A stretch of 64,000 nucleotides of DNA from Strongyloides papillosus. Lineage: Eukaryota > Nematoda > Chromadorea > Rhabditida > Strongyloididae. The notes beneath the pieces were generated by a model. It saw nothing but the letters and a program-made list of their open reading frames with translations, searched no databases and was not told the DNA's origin. Numbering within the stretch: position 1 is the first letter of the stretch; each line of letters begins with the position of its first letter. This document shows positions 20,425 to 30,862 of the stretch, piece by piece. The DNA lies in assembly GCA_005656395.1 (NCBI GenBank), contig SRSI01000018.1, positions 186,001 to 250,000 on the forward strand, written 5' to 3'. Position numbers and translations under genes: made by a program.

Positions 20425-20556
20425 CCACAAATGTTATTTCATTTATCTTTAGATCAGCGTTTGAAAGATTTATATGCTGAGCAACAAATAAACTATAATA
20501 GTCAACAAGACAAGTTATATGAGTATACAAAAGAACCTTATGGCACGTTTAGTTAA
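20425..20556 (+). other. Short exon-like open frame
   Basis: After a pyrimidine-rich acceptor (TTTTACTATAG|CC) the frame gives PQMLFHLSLDQRLKDLYAEQ, then QINYNSQQDKLYEYTKEPYG, and stops at TAA 20554-20556. Residue composition is protein-like and hydrophilic. An ATG sits at 20431, so it could also be a 41-codon small gene. No partner exon was found. Confidence 0.3.
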
Positions 20557-21711
20557 ATAATTGACCAACATTAGCTTTTCTTTTATTATGCTATTGAATG
20601 TGAAACTTAAAAAATAGATTATTTATAATATAGAAAGAAAAAATTTATAAAATCAACTAAAATATTGTTAAAAAAGTAGTGTTCTAAGAAAAAGCTGAAA
20701 GTGTTTGTTTATAAGGTGTAAATCATTTTTTTAATATGTGAATTGTTTTCTATTCTAGAAATTTCAACATTCTTAAGCGTTTTAAAAAACAATATTGGTA
20801 CTTTATATGAGATAATCATCAACTTTACTACTTATTTTTTTTTACTAAAATTTAAAATTTTATTTAGACGTTATTACTTTGCTTAATTTGCTTAATTATT
20901 TTAAATTATGGATTATATACCATATAAGAATCAAAAATGTTATATACAAAATTAATGGAAAATGGATAAAATATTTGTAAAATGACATATTAAATTAAAA
21001 AATCAATCATAATATTTATGATACAATGTAAAAAATCTTCATTACTTTGTTGCCACTCCCAGAAGGAGGGGCAGAAAATAAGAATATAAAGAAAATAATA
21101 TTATAATTATTCATTATTAGCATATATAAATATTTTTTATATAAATTTATTTAATAAAACATTACCTACCTATTTAAACGTTATACCAGGGGGCCATTAC
21201 AACTTAAAACATATCATTTTTAAAATAATAATATATTTCTTGAAATTTATGATTTAAAAATGAAACAAAAAAATATATTTTCTAAAAGTAACTTTAATAA
21301 GCAGATAATATTTCAATAAATCAAGAATACAAAATTAGGTTTTAAGTGAATTTATAGTAAAAAGATTCCAAACTTATCATTAACACAATTGATTAAAATT
21401 TAAATTTTTTATAAAAATTTTCTATGTCAACCAAAGGAACAAACACATAAATTTCATTCATCATTTGTTAATGGTTTTTTATTTAAAATCTTATATAAGA
21501 GATGAAAAATATAATAATAAAAAATCTACATAATTGTAATAAATAAATTTTGGTTCACGTAAGCAATAAAGTGAAGACTTGTCATATTACAATTAATTAT
21601 TTTATTAAATAAAAATGATTTGTACTTAACTAATTTTATTGATTATATTCGGAGGATTAATCAGATAGCTTGCTACTATCAAAGTTACTCTCGCAGTAAA
21701 TTTAATTTATT
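20557..21711. other. AT-rich region, no gene seen
   Basis: No open frame or repeat stands out; one GC-richer spot (CCACTCCCAGAAGGAGGGGC near 21053) is isolated. Confidence 0.35.
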
Positions 21712-22093
21712 TGTCTCTTAGTAAAATATGATTTAAATATTTTCGTCTTAAGATCATTTGTTATTTTACCGTGTGCCTCCAGGAGTTATAATGTTAGATA
21801 TAAGGGTTGGGAAAAACTAAAAATTGTCATTTTATTTTTCATGACATTATAATGTAATACTTTTCACTGGTAGTAATCAAATTTTATTTCAGGTAGTTAG
21901 TGATACTACAGTTTTATCCTATTGTTTATTATAATTAGTGATAATTAATTTGTGTAATTCGTAAGTAGAATCTTTCCCTTATATTATAACTCTTACAGGT
22001 GGCCACGTTTTACATCCGTCTTATTGTACTGTTATTTGTATTTCTCTGTAAAATATAGTCCACTAATAAATTATAGTCTTATAAATTTTTACT
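21712..22093. repeat. Dispersed ~380-bp repeat with inverted motifs, copy A
   Basis: This matches 38986-39363 along its whole length. Inside are the oppositely oriented motifs CCTCCAGGAGTTATAA (about 21776) and TTATAACTCTTACAGG (about 21984), plus GTCATTTTATTTTTCATGAC, a hairpin. The two copies diverge by many substitutions but keep these motifs and the closing TCTTATAAATTTTTACT. It is probably a MITE family; a structured RNA gene is a less likely alternative. Confidence 0.6.
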
Positions 22094-22732
22094 TCTTAAT
22101 ATCTATAATTAAAATAAATAAATATAATAAATATCAAAAGAGAAAGAAATAATAATGATAAAAATGTGAAATTTATAATTTAATATAGTATAAAATTTAT
22201 ACTAAATTTGCATTTTTACATCACAAATATATAATCTATTGCAGAATTCAAGAAACTTTTTATTTTATTAATTATTTCAATAAATAAAAATCTTAAGGGA
22301 CTATTAGAATTAAATTCAGAACCTCTTTTATTAAAGATTTAATAACTTAAAGCTATTAGATAAGCTACTTTTTAAGATTTGGCAGAAAAAATAATTATCT
22401 TAATATATCACTTAACAACTTACACAAAGTTTGAAAAGCATTAAGAATGGTACAAACTTTAATTTAAAGTCTCAAAAGTGAGTCTAAAAAACATCCCATA
22501 TTTTCATTAAGTTAGTTAGTAACAATCAATTCTTTCAATTTATATTCATTATCAAGAAAGCAAAAATAAACATAGCTTTTTATTACATATGAACAGTCGT
22601 TTATAAAATAGCCTTAGTGATAATTGATTGAATCAAAATTCCACTAATACTTAGTATACTTATTGTTTTTTCCAAATATCAAAAATTGAACGCATTTTTG
22701 AAACCTTTTTTTTAAATATTTATTTTTTTTTC

Positions 22733-23483
22733 TTAAATGAAGTAAATTACCAAAGTAGCGAACAAATGTAAGTAAACAAGATCAACTAGAAATTTATTAA
22801 CACAGTTATATTTTAATGGGATACTAGAGATATTAAAGCCAGTAACACAATTTTTCAAAAGTTCTGCGGTTGTTAAACTAAATTTAAACTTCTTAGTTTC
22901 TTCTATATTTTCATCAATAGAAACTCAACATGACTATTGGAAAATAATATAGTCATTCTAAAATCATAAAGCAGAACATTTTTATAAAACATTTCGGTGG
23001 AGTTCTTATTATTACTTTTTAATGTTTAGCATTGTCACCATACGATATAAAAGCGATAAATATGTTAATAAATAATTTTTTTGATTTAAGTTTATTGAAT
23101 ACTCTAGTAATTTTCTTATGTAGTGTTAAATTTAAGTTTATGCTTAAAATGTTAGAGCACAATTTCCAGAATTAAATTTTTCTAATAGTATAGAGTTTTT
23201 TATGTAGACTTCTAGTGGGTTAATCTTCTCACTCTCCAATATATTATATAATTCACTTGTAACCTTATCATTAAAATCTCAATTCACTAACATGTCGTAC
23301 CGACCGAATTTATTATCAACTGATAATAATATTTTTTTAAAAATTATTGTTATTTACACAATGTTCTGTTGAAAATTGATCAACAGCTTCTTTAACAGAT
23401 GCTCATTAATCAATATTCCTATTAAAATTCTGTTTAGATAAAAGAGTGTCAAACAGTTTAAAGTTCTTTCCAAAATCAATCAT
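22733..23483 (-). pseudogene. Decayed protein gene, unidentified, minus strand
   Basis: Starting at an ATG at 23483-23481, the minus strand gives MIDFGKNFKLFDTLLSKQNF, then SVKEAVDQFSTEHCVNNN. After a frame change come VDNKFGRYDMLVN and DFNDKVTSELYNILESEKIN, PLEVYIKNSILLEKFNSGNC. Further down, TTAELLKNCVTGFNISSIPL and KYNCVNKFLVDLVYLHLF end at TAA 22733-22735. Several in-frame stops and at least one frameshift show the gene is dead, or that introns have been read through. Composition is clearly protein-like. Family unknown. It lies just 5' (in window order) of the retrotransposon. Confidence 0.5.
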
Positions 23484-24359
23484 TATTAAAAAAAATAAGT
23501 ATTGTAATGATTTGAAGTTGCCATAATGTTAAGAAACTCGATTAGCGCGACAGATACAAAATATTATTAATTCTTCTATGATAATAGATGTAATAACTAA
23601 TATTAAAATTAATAATCTTTATTAAATAAATTTTATTATTCTAGGAAAAATATTGCTTTAAGATAATTAAAGGAAAAAAATTTAATATTTTTATGTGTAA
23701 AAAAATAAAATACTTTTTTGAAGAACTAATAGCAAATTAAACAAGATGATATATTTGTGGAAGAAAAGTTTTTAATAAAAAACTAATTTTGATATATGAA
23801 TAAAAATAATAATATAATGTGACACCATTTGATTGTGTTAAATAGAAAGCTGATTACCATTTTGTAATGTAAAACAATTCTTATATAATTGTGACGACTT
23901 ATTGTTTTAGAAAAATTTGAGTGCTAAAATTTCACTCATAGTAGTTTAATGAATAATATCTTAATATTTTCTTTTCTAAAATGAATTGTAAAAACGGTAA
24001 ACATAAAAAAGACATCTAACATGAATGTTGGATAAATTTTAATATTAAAGAAAATACTTTTCAAATTTAATAGTAATGACACATGAACCTTTACTTTTTG
24101 ATTTTTATTGAAATATTGTCAAAGATTTTAGGTCTTAAGTCTAAAACTTTTTTTGAATAAGTAATTGTATTAAGAAATAATATCCTATTTTTATTGCAAT
24201 TGAGTTTTATTATTTATTGAGACATACCTTGAGAAGTAAATGAAACTCTATAATAAAACATAAATATTAGAATTGTTCAATGTGCGCATAAACATTAAAG
24301 ATGGAATGTAAAAGAATATTACTAAATAAACTAAAATCGAAAAATATTTTTTTTCCATA
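23484..24359. other. AT-rich region, no gene seen
   Basis: Nothing coding could be supported between the decayed gene and the retrotransposon target site CTAA (24360-24363). Confidence 0.35.
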
Positions 24360-24363
24360 CTAA

Positions 24364-24591
24364 AGTTATATATATTCCCAAATATATATATATATTTTTC
24401 TCCTGAAACAATTAGAGGGAACAAATTACAAATAATGACATTACTAGACCCAAAACATTCATTAAATTTTATGTTAATTTCTACTACCGTTAACTAATAT
24501 TTGCCTTTTAAGTTATAAACTGATAATTTTATTGTAGGGTCACAGTCCAGTAAAATTGTTGTTATCTATATTTATAATAATAAATTTAACT
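24364..24591 (+). repeat. 5' LTR of the gypsy element
   Basis: 228 bp, the same as 28793-29020. The ends are AGTTA...TAACT, a 5-bp inverted repeat, instead of the usual TG...CA. AATAAA at 24579-24584 near the 3' end is a candidate poly(A) signal. A run of alternating AT (ATATATATATATATTTTTC) near the start could serve as TATA element. Confidence 0.9.
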
Positions 24592-25093
24592 TGTTAATAG
24601 GAAGTAGGCAATTTAACTGGTTAAGCCGAAAACTATAACAAGTTGAATCACACGATAGTGTCGAATTTAAATTTTCATCCTGGATAAAAGTCAAGAATTC
24701 AAACTTATACAACTAAGGGCTCTACTTAGCCAATTACCTGACATTCAGCAAATCTCAGATTCCCAACTACTCAAATATTCTGATATTTTAAATAAGAAAC
24801 CAAAGGATCAACTTCAGATACTTAAGCTCTGTATAACCAGAGATATCGGTCTACGAATTTCACCCATATCTATTTCACCTATATTTTCTCCACACAGGAG
24901 CAGCTTTCAATTCGACTCTGAACAAACCCTTAATCTTTCTATATCTGACGCTGAAGCCAGGGAACTTATACACAACTTTTCTCAAACCTTTCCATCACCA
25001 TCACACTCGTCTGTATCTAGCCAAGAAATTCTATATTCAGCTAATTCAAGTCCAACTCAACCACTTCTTGCTATTGAATACAAACAAAAGAAG
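24592..25093 (+). other. Retrotransposon leader with ATG-free open frame
   Basis: The 502-bp leader contains no ATG in any frame. From 24671 (after TAA at 24668) to 25093 the gag-pol frame is open for 141 codons and looks like protein (LIQLRALLSQLPDIQQISDS, then LNKKPKDQLQILKLCITRDI, then SDAEARELIHNFSQTFPSPS). No TGG-type primer site abuts the LTR; the nearest TGG is in AACTGGTTAAGCCG about 25 nt further in, within a stretch that resembles a tRNA D-arm. Gag may begin upstream at a non-ATG codon or through splicing. Confidence 0.6.
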
Positions 25094-28000
25094 ATGACTT
25101 ATCAATATACTCTTGCTGTAAATCCCTATTCGCACTTGGATAAGGGAAGAAGATTTTCTACATTTTTGACCCAATTGGACGACGCAATGACAATTGACGG
25201 TATAGTGAATCAAGACATTAAGTTTCCATTACTAAGAAGCCGCCTTGCTGATCACACTATGGAGATTATACCAGATGTTTTACCAGATGAGACCTTCGAA
25301 CAATACACAACTCGTTTATCTACAATTTTTGATGATAACCACCTAACGGCAAATCTTGAGACTCAATATTCATTTTACAAGTTAAACTTCACTAATGACA
25401 AATTCGAAGATTCTCTCAGAGAATTCCACCGCCTCCACGAGATGATGTATAAGAGTCTCCCAACTGATGTAAACTTCAAGGCGTTTAGAAGAAAACTCCT
25501 TGACCTCTTAACATCTAGAAAAGACTTGTTCATGACTGCTCTTAAATCTACTGCTACCACCAACCAGACTATCCTCCTTGAACTTTTACAATTTCATTCT
25601 GCAAATCAACTTCTCACAAGGAACAATAAACCCAGGGATATCTGCTCTTGGTGCTCTATTCCAGGACACAAGGAGTCTGAATGTAGACGTAAATCAAATG
25701 GTTTCGCTAAAGGGAATTATCACATCTTAAAGAATAATAAGAAAGATTCACCTTCCATTACCCCAAGTTTAAAGAAGGAAATGAATAATAGCAAAAAGAA
25801 GGACGATGTAATACACCCTCTTATCATAAAAGAAGTAAAAGTGAATAATCATCCTATGCGAGCTTTAATTGACCCAGGATCTAATATTACATGCATTAGT
25901 CCAGATGTTAGAGATATTATCATTCCACCTAACTCTCCTGAAACTTTTCACCAAATTTCCTCAAATGGTCATCGTCATTTTGCTACTTCAACCTTATGTC
26001 CAGTTACAATACAAATTGAAGATCATTCATACACTTTGGAGAATATTTATATAAATCCTGTACCCTATGAGAATTATAATATACTTATTGGTATGGATTA
26101 TCTTAAACCTATGGGAGCAATCATTCACACATCAGATGGTTCTATTGACTTTGAAACCACACCAGAGACCATACAGGTAAACAATGCTAAACTTGGTTCA
26201 ATTATTACAGAAGTTGAATTTGAAAGAAAAATTAAACATGACATCCAAAACAATTTTCCTTCTCTATCCCCATCCAATGAGTACGACGTGGGACCAGGAA
26301 AATTAACTGCGCCTGAACAAATCATTTTCCCCACTCAGGATATTCCAGACTTTAAATATTATCATACCCCACAAACTCCAGAACTTAAAAGTATAATAAA
26401 TAATTTGTATGAAAATGGTATAATTGAATACAGTGATGCTATTGAGACATGTCCCTATTATTTATTGACAAAACGACTTCCTGATGGCCAACAACAACTT
26501 AATGATGATGGTTCTCCAAGAAGAAGATTTGTTTTAGATGCCCGTAGAATTAATGCTGCAACACATAAGATAGTTCAACAATCTCCACATCTTACTACTA
26601 TCATTGGTAGCATGTACCCATTCAAACACGCCACCAAGTTAGACTTGACAAACAGTTTCTTTCAGATTACTTTACATCCAAACAACCGCCACCACTTTTC
26701 TTTTACTGCCTTCTCCAAAACGTACCAATTTTGCAGATTGGTACAAGGCGCAAAAAATAGTTCATCAATATTTCAAAGATCAATTGAAAAAATTATTCCA
26801 TCTATTAAGGATGCTCAAATATTCGTGTATATTGATGACCTCCTTATCCTTACAAATTCAACTCCTCAATCCCACTATGATGCGGTTATGTCCGTTATCA
26901 CTTGTCTACATAGTTATGGATTGAAGATAAATATATCAAAATGCGAGTTCTACCGGGAGTCAATCACATACCTTGGCTGGACCTTTAAAGGTGAAACTTT
27001 CGGACCCGCTGCTGATTCTGTATCATCTCTCTTAAAGAAATCTCGTCCCCGCACAAAGAAGCAATTATATGCTCGTCTCCAGAGCATAAACTATTTTCGT
27101 ATGATGTCTCCTTTATTCACAAAATATTCTAGAAATCTTCATTCAATAGCTACAAATAAATCTTCAAATCAAACTGTTGAATGGACTAGTGCTCTTATCG
27201 ATGATTATAATAAGCTTATTGATTGTGTTTTTGCAACTCCTTTACACCTACCACCAAAAGACCAACCATATATACTTAAGATTAAGGTTGATGCTTGTCA
27301 AACAGGTATCGGCTCAAGTTTAATTTATGTTTTATCTTCGACTGACATTCCAAAACCAATTGCCCATTATTCATATAAATTGCCAGAATCAAAATATGGT
27401 CGTTCTCCGACATATCTTGAACTGCTTGGAATCAAGAAAAGTCTTGATTTCTTTCATTACTTCATCATAAATGCAGATTCAACTATCATCGTTGAAAGTG
27501 ATCACAAACCACTTCAATATATTCATAAATCTAATGAAAAACATTTGCTAGATTTAATTCAATGCATCTGTGCCTATGACATCAAAATCACCTATATTAA
27601 CCAATCTTCAAATGAACTCGCGGACTGTATAAGTCGCCTATTTACAAACTCAGTTCAACTCAAAAAACGTGGTAGACCACGTAAGATTCAATTTGATCAT
27701 GGTAAAAATATGGATGAATTTGACTCAATGGACATTCATGTTTTACAATTACAAAATTCTGACAATTCAATTTTAGATGCACTTGAGAATAATACCCCCT
27801 GGGAAGGAACATTTTTAAAAAGAAGGGGTGATGATGTTATTGTTACCACACAACATCAAATTGCTATCCCAGAAAATCTTGAGACAATAAATAAAATACT
27901 ATACTTAGCCCATGATAAGTCTGGACATTATGGCATTGATCGTACCCTCCAATTTATCACAAATTCAGTTTTTATCCCTCATATTAGAAAATATGTTGTC

Positions 28001-28789
28001 AACTATATAAATAATTGTACAATCTGTCAATCTACAAACTCTGCCCCATCTCTGTTACCAGATAAGGAATCAAACTACACCTATTTTCATCCATGGGAGA
28101 ATGTCTCTTGTGATATTCTTGGTCCTCTAGAGGAAACCAGTAGATTAAACAAACATATCATTTTATTTGTGGATATAATTACAAAATATTTAATTGCCAA
28201 ACCAATCATGAATACCCAAAGTGCAACCATTGAAAAAATAATTCTCCAGGTTATTCAAGTGCATGGACCAATGAAGGTACTGAGAATGGATAATGCTCCA
28301 TATTTTAAGGGTATCGTGAAGTTCCTAGAGAGTTATGGAATCTCTCCCTCTTTTTCTACACCGCTTAATTCAACAGGCAATACCTTTGCGGAGAGACACA
28401 TACAATCCCTCCAAAACACTCTCACGAAGGAATTACTTGTACAAAAGGATAAAGAATGGGATCAATTAACTGATTTAGTAGCGTATTATCATAACATAAG
28501 CTCAAAACCAGATGTCCCCTCACCCTTTGAATTACATTTTTCCAGACTTCCAATTTCTCCATTAAGTATGAGATTAAAAACTACTAGTTATCTGGGAAAG
28601 GAAATGGTCAATGTTAATCATTCTCCAACTACTTATTATAAGAAAAAGCTTACAAGAAAGTTACAGCCTAAATATTCAGACCCATGTTCTCTTAAATCAA
28701 TTTCTAAAGATGGGAAGTCTGCTCTTCTTCAAACCCATGATGGAAGAAAGATACTTAGATCCACCCGAAGTTTGAAGATAAAAGGATGA
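25094..28789 (+). CDS. Gag-pol polyprotein of the Ty3/gypsy element, 1231 aa
   Basis: A single frame carries all functions. From the N-terminus it has a gag-like helical region (1-180) and a CCHC zinc knuckle (C184, C187, H192, C197). The aspartic protease has D260 in LIDPGSN, where DPG stands in for the more common DSG or DTG. Reverse transcriptase carries RRFVLDARRIN near 478 and the YIDD centre at 579-582. RNase H has D733, E801 and D803. Integrase has H940, H945, C975 and C978, then the acidic triad D1007, D1066, E1100. The last two acidic residues have 33 residues between them rather than the usual 35. No stop or frameshift is seen. Products act in cytoplasmic particles and in nuclear integration. 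The start at 25094 is the first ATG after the LTR, but coding-like sequence continues upstream. Confidence 0.95.
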   Translation: MTYQYTLAVNPYSHLDKGRRFSTFLTQLDDAMTIDGIVNQDIKFPLLRSRLADHTMEIIPDVLPDETFEQYTTRLSTIFDDNHLTANLETQYSFYKLNFTNDKFEDSLREFHRLHEMMYKSLPTDVNFKAFRRKLLDLLTSRKDLFMTALKSTATTNQTILLELLQFHSANQLLTRNNKPRDICSWCSIPGHKESECRRKSNGFAKGNYHILKNNKKDSPSITPSLKKEMNNSKKKDDVIHPLIIKEVKVNNHPMRALIDPGSNITCISPDVRDIIIPPNSPETFHQISSNGHRHFATSTLCPVTIQIEDHSYTLENIYINPVPYENYNILIGMDYLKPMGAIIHTSDGSIDFETTPETIQVNNAKLGSIITEVEFERKIKHDIQNNFPSLSPSNEYDVGPGKLTAPEQIIFPTQDIPDFKYYHTPQTPELKSIINNLYENGIIEYSDAIETCPYYLLTKRLPDGQQQLNDDGSPRRRFVLDARRINAATHKIVQQSPHLTTIIGSMYPFKHATKLDLTNSFFQITLHPNNRHHFSFTAFSKTYQFCRLVQGAKNSSSIFQRSIEKIIPSIKDAQIFVYIDDLLILTNSTPQSHYDAVMSVITCLHSYGLKINISKCEFYRESITYLGWTFKGETFGPAADSVSSLLKKSRPRTKKQLYARLQSINYFRMMSPLFTKYSRNLHSIATNKSSNQTVEWTSALIDDYNKLIDCVFATPLHLPPKDQPYILKIKVDACQTGIGSSLIYVLSSTDIPKPIAHYSYKLPESKYGRSPTYLELLGIKKSLDFFHYFIINADSTIIVESDHKPLQYIHKSNEKHLLDLIQCICAYDIKITYINQSSNELADCISRLFTNSVQLKKRGRPRKIQFDHGKNMDEFDSMDIHVLQLQNSDNSILDALENNTPWEGTFLKRRGDDVIVTTQHQIAIPENLETINKILYLAHDKSGHYGIDRTLQFITNSVFIPHIRKYVVNYINNCTICQSTNSAPSLLPDKESNYTYFHPWENVSCDILGPLEETSRLNKHIILFVDIITKYLIAKPIMNTQSATIEKIILQVIQVHGPMKVLRMDNAPYFKGIVKFLESYGISPSFSTPLNSTGNTFAERHIQSLQNTLTKELLVQKDKEWDQLTDLVAYYHNISSKPDVPSPFELHFSRLPISPLSMRLKTTSYLGKEMVNVNHSPTTYYKKKLTRKLQPKYSDPCSLKSISKDGKSALLQTHDGRKILRSTRSLKIKG

Positions 28790-28792
28790 AGG
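28776..28792 (+). promoter_or_regulatory. Polypurine tract
   Basis: GAAGATAAAAGGATGAAGG sits immediately before the 3' LTR and overlaps the gag-pol stop. It is nearly all purine and in the right place to prime plus-strand DNA synthesis. Confidence 0.65.
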
Positions 28793-29020
28793 AGTTATAT
28801 ATATTCCCAAATATATATATATATTTTTCTCCTGAAACAATTAGAGGGAACAAATTACAAATAATGACATTACTAGACCCAAAACATTCATTAAATTTTA
28901 TGTTAATTTCTACTACCGTTAACTAATATTTGCCTTTTAAGTTATAAACTGATAATTTTATTGTAGGGTCACAGTCCAGTAAAATTGTTGTTATCTATAT
29001 TTATAATAATAAATTTAACT
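28793..29020 (+). repeat. 3' LTR of the gypsy element
   Basis: No difference from the 5' LTR was found by reading both. It is followed by the target duplicate CTAA. Confidence 0.9.
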
Positions 29021-29024
29021 CTAA

Positions 29025-30860
29025 TAAATAGATTTTTTAAAAGATAGTTAAAAACATAAACACTGTATTATATTAATATACCCACGGTTTTTTAATGAAC
29101 ACTTTTTCTTTATTTATTCTTGCGTTAACAAATTTCATTTCTATTTTTCAGCTTAAATTTTAACATAAAAATGGTCTTTAGATATTTTAAAGAGATTATC
29201 CAAATAGACAGTAATTTATGATATATGTAAACATTAAAATTTTCAGCAAGTTAATCAAAAACACACCTAAATAACGAAGAAAATATTATTTTTTATATAT
29301 TTACAATATAATAAAAAATTTTGATAATTTTATATTAGAATTGCACTAAATATATATTACTTTCACGATTTAATCACGATTTAAAATTAACACTTTATTT
29401 TCTAGAGGTAAAATTTCTTCTAATTGTAAATATAATTTTGAAAATACAAGAATTTTAATTATTCTAAATGAAAATAAAACAGTACATTAAGCTATTGTGA
29501 TATTTAGACATTTTCGAAGTGTGTCTGCAATAATGACGTTTGTAATATTTTAGATGAACTTAATATATTGCCTTTTCATGTAATATGGAGGAAATAACAA
29601 TCTCAATTTTTCTGGTTTATTTATTTCAATATGATCGTTTATAATAAAGCAAATCAATATTTTTTGTTCTACTAATTTTTACTACTACGCGAAAATACGG
29701 TATAAAAATTTGATTTTTATTACTAGATAGTTGTGTAATTGGTCTTTCATCAATAAAAATTAAGAATTATTTAAAATTTTTAATTTGAATAATAATTATT
29801 ATGGCAGTAATTATACAAAAGCAAATTTTTTTAATTGTTACATTATATATCACTTTATTTTTTAGAAATTAACGTTAATAACTTTTTGCTAGTAGTTTAG
29901 ACTAAGAACAGATTAAAAAGGTATGATATGATAATTGTAGAAAATAAAGATTTATCGATTCTGCATTATTTAAAGAAACAAATCCAAATCTATCTTAAAT
30001 ACCGTAGTAATTTTGAAAAAATCTAATATCTAATAATTTTTTAAAAACATTTTTAATGTAGAATTGTCCTTCTAAATTTTAAAAAGTCATTTTGATTTAC
30101 TTTTGAAAAATTTGAAAACAAAGAGTAATTTAATAAAATATACATAAAAATCACAAAATTAAACTAATTGTGTTATAGTGAACAAAAGTTCAATTTTGGA
30201 AGGTAAATTTACATTGTCTTTATGATAATATTTAGATATTTTTATTTGGAAAAAATATTTCAATGATTTTATTTAATGGAAACACAATAATTAAGATGCT
30301 GCAAGTGAATTGTATTTTGTCAAAAACATATATTGTTAGTATATAAATAATATTTAACGATAAACATTATTATAAATCGAATTAATCCAAAACAATTTAT
30401 TTCTTTAAATTAATTCAACAAAAGTAGTCTTAAGAAATGTCAAATAACTGGCGAAAATTGTTTGTTTAAATTTATTTTAATAGTAAAATATCAGTTTTCA
30501 AAAAATCAAATTGATATTAAAATTTATAAAATAAAAATAATATTTTACAACATATTTTTATCGATTAACTACAAAAATTTTATTTATTAAAAAACTATTT
30601 ATTAAATAAGTTTTGAGTAGTTATTATTCACTTTTTTATTATCAAAAACCTTAAAAGTATTTTTGACATATTCATATTTAAAATGGACAATTCCATTTAT
30701 TTTTGTAGTTTATCCTGAATGACCAATTACTATCAAAAAAAAAGTTATTTAAAAACTATCTAAAGATTAAAAAAATCAATAAAAGACAGTAGAAAAAAAT
30801 TAAGTTATTACTTAATTTATAAAATTAAGAGCAAAATTTCCTTTTTTGAATATTTATTAA
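29025..30860. other. AT-rich region, no gene seen
   Basis: Long A/T runs and stops in all frames; no repeat from elsewhere in the window recognised. Confidence 0.35.
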
Positions 30861-30862
30861 TC

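Larger units (their letters stand above)
24364..29020 (+). mobile_element. Complete Ty3/gypsy LTR retrotransposon, 4657 bp
   Basis: It is bounded by two 228-bp LTRs that read as identical, each starting AGTTATATATATTCCC and ending AAATAAATTTAACT-like (TAACT), and by a 4-bp target duplication CTAA at 24360-24363 and 29021-29024. Internally there is a leader, one 1231-codon gag-pol frame and a purine-rich tract directly before the 3' LTR. The order protease, reverse transcriptase, RNase H, integrase defines Ty3/gypsy. There is no env-like frame. Identical LTRs and an undamaged frame point to recent insertion and possible present activity. Confidence 0.92.

Noticed and set aside
16640..20535. 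Shared 17-mer GTTATATGAGTATACAA in the exon-like frames at 16531 and 20425
   Set aside because: In DNA this AT-rich a 17-base match over 64 kb can occur by chance, and the surrounding protein sequences do not align.
24608..24690. Possible tRNA gene just inside the retrotransposon
   Set aside because: It has an A-box-like TTAACTGGTTAAGCC and a TCGAATTT string, but stems do not pair; noted only as a possible primer-related sequence.
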